A stretch of 64,000 nucleotides of DNA from contig NW_022145596.1 of NCBI RefSeq assembly GCF_000002235.5, forward strand, positions 5,142,352-5,206,351, in the 5' to 3' direction. Positions within the stretch are counted from its first letter, which is position 1; each line of letters starts with the position of its first letter. Shown here one piece after another: positions 61,281 through 64,000 of the stretch. The stretch is from Strongylocentrotus purpuratus. Taxonomy: Eukaryota > Echinodermata > Echinoidea > Camarodonta > Strongylocentrotidae. Made by a program: the position numbers and the translations under genes. The notes below the pieces were generated by a model that was not told where the DNA came from, did not search any database, and worked only from the letters and a program-made list of their open reading frames with translations.

Positions 61281-62245
61281 AGCTATGACCAGGTAGAAAA
61301 ATATCCGCATCTGTGCGCGCCTTTGTTGATGTACATTTGCATATTTCTGTCGGCGTTACCTGTAGTTGTTTTTATTTGATCACTGTATCGGCCTAGAATA
61401 CGGGTGGTCTTATAATTCTCCATCCATACCAACAAAATTATATGGTTATTATTCTTCTTCACCTTTCCATCCGCTTCAAAACTTATTAAAATTTGTCCTT
61501 TTAATTTATATACCATTCTTAAAGGTAGAAGACTGTTTTTAATTTTTGTAGAGCTCATCGCAAATGATCTTCTTAGTCACACAAAGTGTAATATGTAATT
61601 TAGTTTATTGGATTTATAATAGCATGATCGGTTGCAGTCACAATAACAGTGTAAGATTGTTTATTAACGGTAAAACTGTCGTATTATTTATTCATTTCAT
61701 AGAAGTTGAAACGCCTGAGGATAAGGAAAATGGCAGAGATTCACAAAGTGGGCCAATTATTCGTTTCGTTTGTATTTATAACTGGAATCATTAGAATGTC
61801 AATGAGATTTTATTCCATAATAAAAACAAACTCCCGGAAAGCAATAAGATAGATGTTTTGTTTATTTGTTTACCACAAAACAAGCACAGTCAATATTCCG
61901 CTTTCAAGGTTCGTAAACATAGACCATCATGTTTTGTTTGATTCCAAGTATGAATAGTTTACTGATATTTATTTGCAGTGAATGATTTTAAACTGCTGAA
62001 AGCAGTTTATTTGAAAATATTTTTTGTAGAACCTTGGAAATATGGAAATATCTATTGTGCAATTTCTTGCAAACGAATTCCTTCAAAGCATTTTGTTGCA
62101 AAATGAGAAAACATTGAAAGGGAATGTTTACTTCGAAAATTCCCTCCCCACCAAAAAAAAAGAGGAAACAAAATTTGACGTGGAACTAGGGTTTCCACAA
62201 TTTTGATGAATGCCGGTGTACACGAGGCGCCTTTATTGGCGTAGT
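61281..62245. other. Non-coding stretch, AT-rich
   Basis: Nothing supported. The frames at 61283-61558 (-) and 61564-61794 (+) are unrecognised. Confidence 0.5.
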
Positions 62246-62268
62246 ACTGCGTCAGCGACTGACGCAGT
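62246..62268. promoter_or_regulatory. Perfect 10-bp palindrome with 3-base spacer
   Basis: ACTGCGTCAG, CGA, CTGACGCAGT. The half-site TGCGTCA / TGACGCA resembles bZIP (CRE/Maf-type) recognition sequence. It is not followed by a T run, so it is not a typical terminator hairpin. Function is unknown. Confidence 0.4.
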
Positions 62269-63336
62269 CTTTAATGTACCATGCGAGATGGACATTGTAA
62301 ACAATGCGAAGTGAACAGTGAAAAACATTGCACTGAATTTGTGGCGTATGGGTCTATTCTTCCTATCGTAATGACGCTTCCTATGTGACGAAACGTCATT
62401 TGCCTGACTTAGATTTGCGGCCTTTGACAGACAGTGTGATAATGTCATGTTGTATTAAAATTACTTTGTCAGCAACTTTTGTAAATTACAAAACAAAACT
62501 GTCCCTGATCAAATCTACACACCTTGCAACATTAAATACATGTTTCTTCCACTATCGTGGGACACTTTTCATTAGTTTATTGGGGCATGTAATCGACTAC
62601 TTTAACAGATATTCTCTCAAAGTTACACAAAGCACTGCTCTTCAACTTCTCCAATTTTTATCACCATGACTCTCGATTGAAAACATCGCAAAACAAAAGC
62701 CCTTCCGATGCTTGGTTTTAGGAAACAGGCATGCACCGGAACGTTTGTTCAAGGAAGATTCTGCTGGATCTGTTTGAACTCAGAAGGTGAAAGTGAAAGG
62801 GTCCTAGATTAAAATTGGGTGAAGCAAGAAGACAATAGCTCAATGATATAATTCGACGGGTAACTTATTAAACGGTCTGCAACCCTAGGAAGAAGTTAGT
62901 TGGAGCGCGAATATCCTAAGGATAACTTCACGCACGACCTAGCTCCTTGGTGATCTTCTCTGTGAAGCATAGTATTCTTTTGGAAAGTCTTCAGATATTA
63001 ACTCACTGATCTTATGAGATTCGGTCATCCTACAATCTAGATTTTCTGTCCATCACTGGTGTTCTCTCTTCGATTGGCCTATAACCTCATTAAATTTACC
63101 AAGTATTAAGTTTCATCTTTCATCTCTTCAAGCTTGGTTAGATTGATTAATTTGATTTCGAAATGACTTTCGGCATGATCGACCACCTGATCTTCAAGTC
63201 GATGTCTCCCAATGTTCCTTCGGTCGATCTATTGGTGCGGCCGTGGTGAAATCGGACAGGACTAAACCCTAACTGCATTGAAGTTCTCTAGCCGAGAATT
63301 GTTTTCTCTGAATGAAATCTATATTCTTGACTTTAG
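62269..63336. other. Region upstream of the 63363 exon
   Basis: Sequence is more GC-balanced from about 62880 on. A CGATTGGCC (inverted CCAAT) lies near 63071-63079. A 28-codon ATG frame with C-ending codons runs 63163-63249 (MTFGMIDHL...RPW, then stop); if transcribed it would be an upstream ORF. A splice acceptor-like TTCTTGACTTTAG ends at 63336. No TATA box is convincing. Confidence 0.35.
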
Positions 63337-63362
63337 TGTAAGGAATCGGACATATTTCAAAC

Positions 63363-63474
63363 ATGGAAATCCAGAGTTTTAAGAACGTTCACTTGATGGC
63401 GGAGCAGCTCGAGGGCTACCTGCTAGACCTGCAAGACACCAAGTTGAACAATTTCGTGAGGAGGAACTCCTATG
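63363..63474 (+). CDS. Putative first coding exon, unrecognised protein
   Basis: ATG at 63363 has an A at -3 and G at +4, the strong animal start context, and an in-frame TAA lies 24 bases upstream. The exon codes for 37 residues (MEIQSFKNVHLMAEQ... ending FVRRNSY plus the first base of Gly) and stops at the donor TATG|GTAAGG in phase 1. Codons are C/G-ending, unlike the flanks, and the predicted peptide looks helical and amphipathic, with a RRNS basophilic-kinase-like site. A pyrimidine tract and TTTAG at 63336 give a possible acceptor for an upstream 5' untranslated exon. The donor phase equals that of the formin exon, so it could be an alternative start of that gene; it could also begin another gene. 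I know no family for it. Confidence 0.5.
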
Positions 63475-64000
63475 GTAAGGGCCCTCAAATTGTGGTTTCT
63501 AGAAATCGTCGACGTGAAGTATAGAATAGACGCTGTGATTTGGCTCAGCAATGATCTCGCAACCGTTTGGTCCCCAGTTGGTATCGATCCCCCCTCTAGT
63601 TCGACGGTTATCTAGAAATAAGTTAGGAACGATTATTCGAATAGCGCGCGTGAGTGCTCAAAGTCATTGATCCCAACAACTTTTTCCTAAGAATATTGAT
63701 AAAAAGATCTGAAAATGATGCTTATAGACCTGAATGTACATGTATGATATAATGTCATTATGATTGTTACTGCACCCATTCAAACGCAAAATCCGTTCTT
63801 GGTTTATTTCCATGTGCATTATTACGTCAGCGAGATTCCCCGCCTGAAATACCCTCGAGGCAAAATAAAATGGAAGACTTTTGCAATTTCCGGAAATATA
63901 AACCATGCATCTATTGTTATGTTTTTATGACAACATACTCATTGTGCTTGTGATAAACATCACACTGTGTTTTTTCCTTAAATGCCGTGGAAATTACCCG
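63475..64000. other. Intron sequence after the putative exon
   Basis: Begins GTAAGG and runs to the window end without another supported exon. The minus-strand frame at 63664-63906 is unrecognised. Confidence 0.5.

Noticed and set aside
63163..63249. 28-codon frame MTFGMIDHL...RPW as a separate exon
   Set aside because: It ends in a stop and has only a weak possible donor; at most an upstream ORF.

Overview
This window is non-coding-rich nuclear DNA from an invertebrate animal, most likely an echinoderm and probably a sea urchin. It has no operons or dense genes. Instead it is AT-rich intron or intergenic sequence with long CT/GA, CA, TA and tetranucleotide microsatellites, many poly(G)/poly(C) runs, tRNA-derived SINE fragments whose body matches the SINE type I associate with sea urchin genomes, and several fold-back or MITE-like transposons. 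The organism call rests on the SINE resemblance (recalled, not searched) and on general genome character.

Genes. One coding exon is recognisable: 54688-54847 (+), part of the armadillo-like FH3/GBD (DID) region of a diaphanous-related formin, closest from memory to inverted formin-2. It has clean AG and GT splice sites, enters in phase 0 and leaves in phase 1. A second exon at 63363-63474 (+) starts with a strong-context ATG, codes for 37 residues and ends at GTAAGG, also in phase 1. It could be an alternative first coding exon of the same gene or the first exon of another gene; I do not recognise its protein. One RNA gene is certain: tRNA-Gly(TCC) at 46829-46900 (+), with a T17 run directly after it and a tRNA-headed SINE a few bases further on.

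Mobile DNA. 58258-58620 (-) is the C-terminal end of a non-LTR retrotransposon reverse transcriptase. SINE pieces lie at about 24.4-24.9, 37.4, 43.7, 45.3 and 46.9 kb. Fold-back or terminal-inverted-repeat elements lie at 3435, 27424, 29086, 31857, 46225, 52277, 52817 and 56644. Those at 29086, 31857, 52817 and 56644 share a TGGCGTAG/GGCGTATCC-type terminus and look like one group; two of them are within a base of the same length (about 228 bp).

Other structure. Three old, diverged repeats are easy to miss: a repeat-bounded block at 15.0-16.8 kb, an approximately 68-bp tandem repeat at 42.6-42.9 kb, and an approximately 240-bp tandem repeat at 59.8-61.3 kb. Two CpG-dense patches (8220-8400 and 22391-22510) stand out from the AT-rich background and are candidate promoters or enhancers; the second is followed by a good splice donor. 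Most remaining open frames are low-complexity or chance frames. I see no CRISPR array, bacterial feature or clear new biological system. The most original observations are the degenerate tandem arrays and the TGGCGTAG transposon group.
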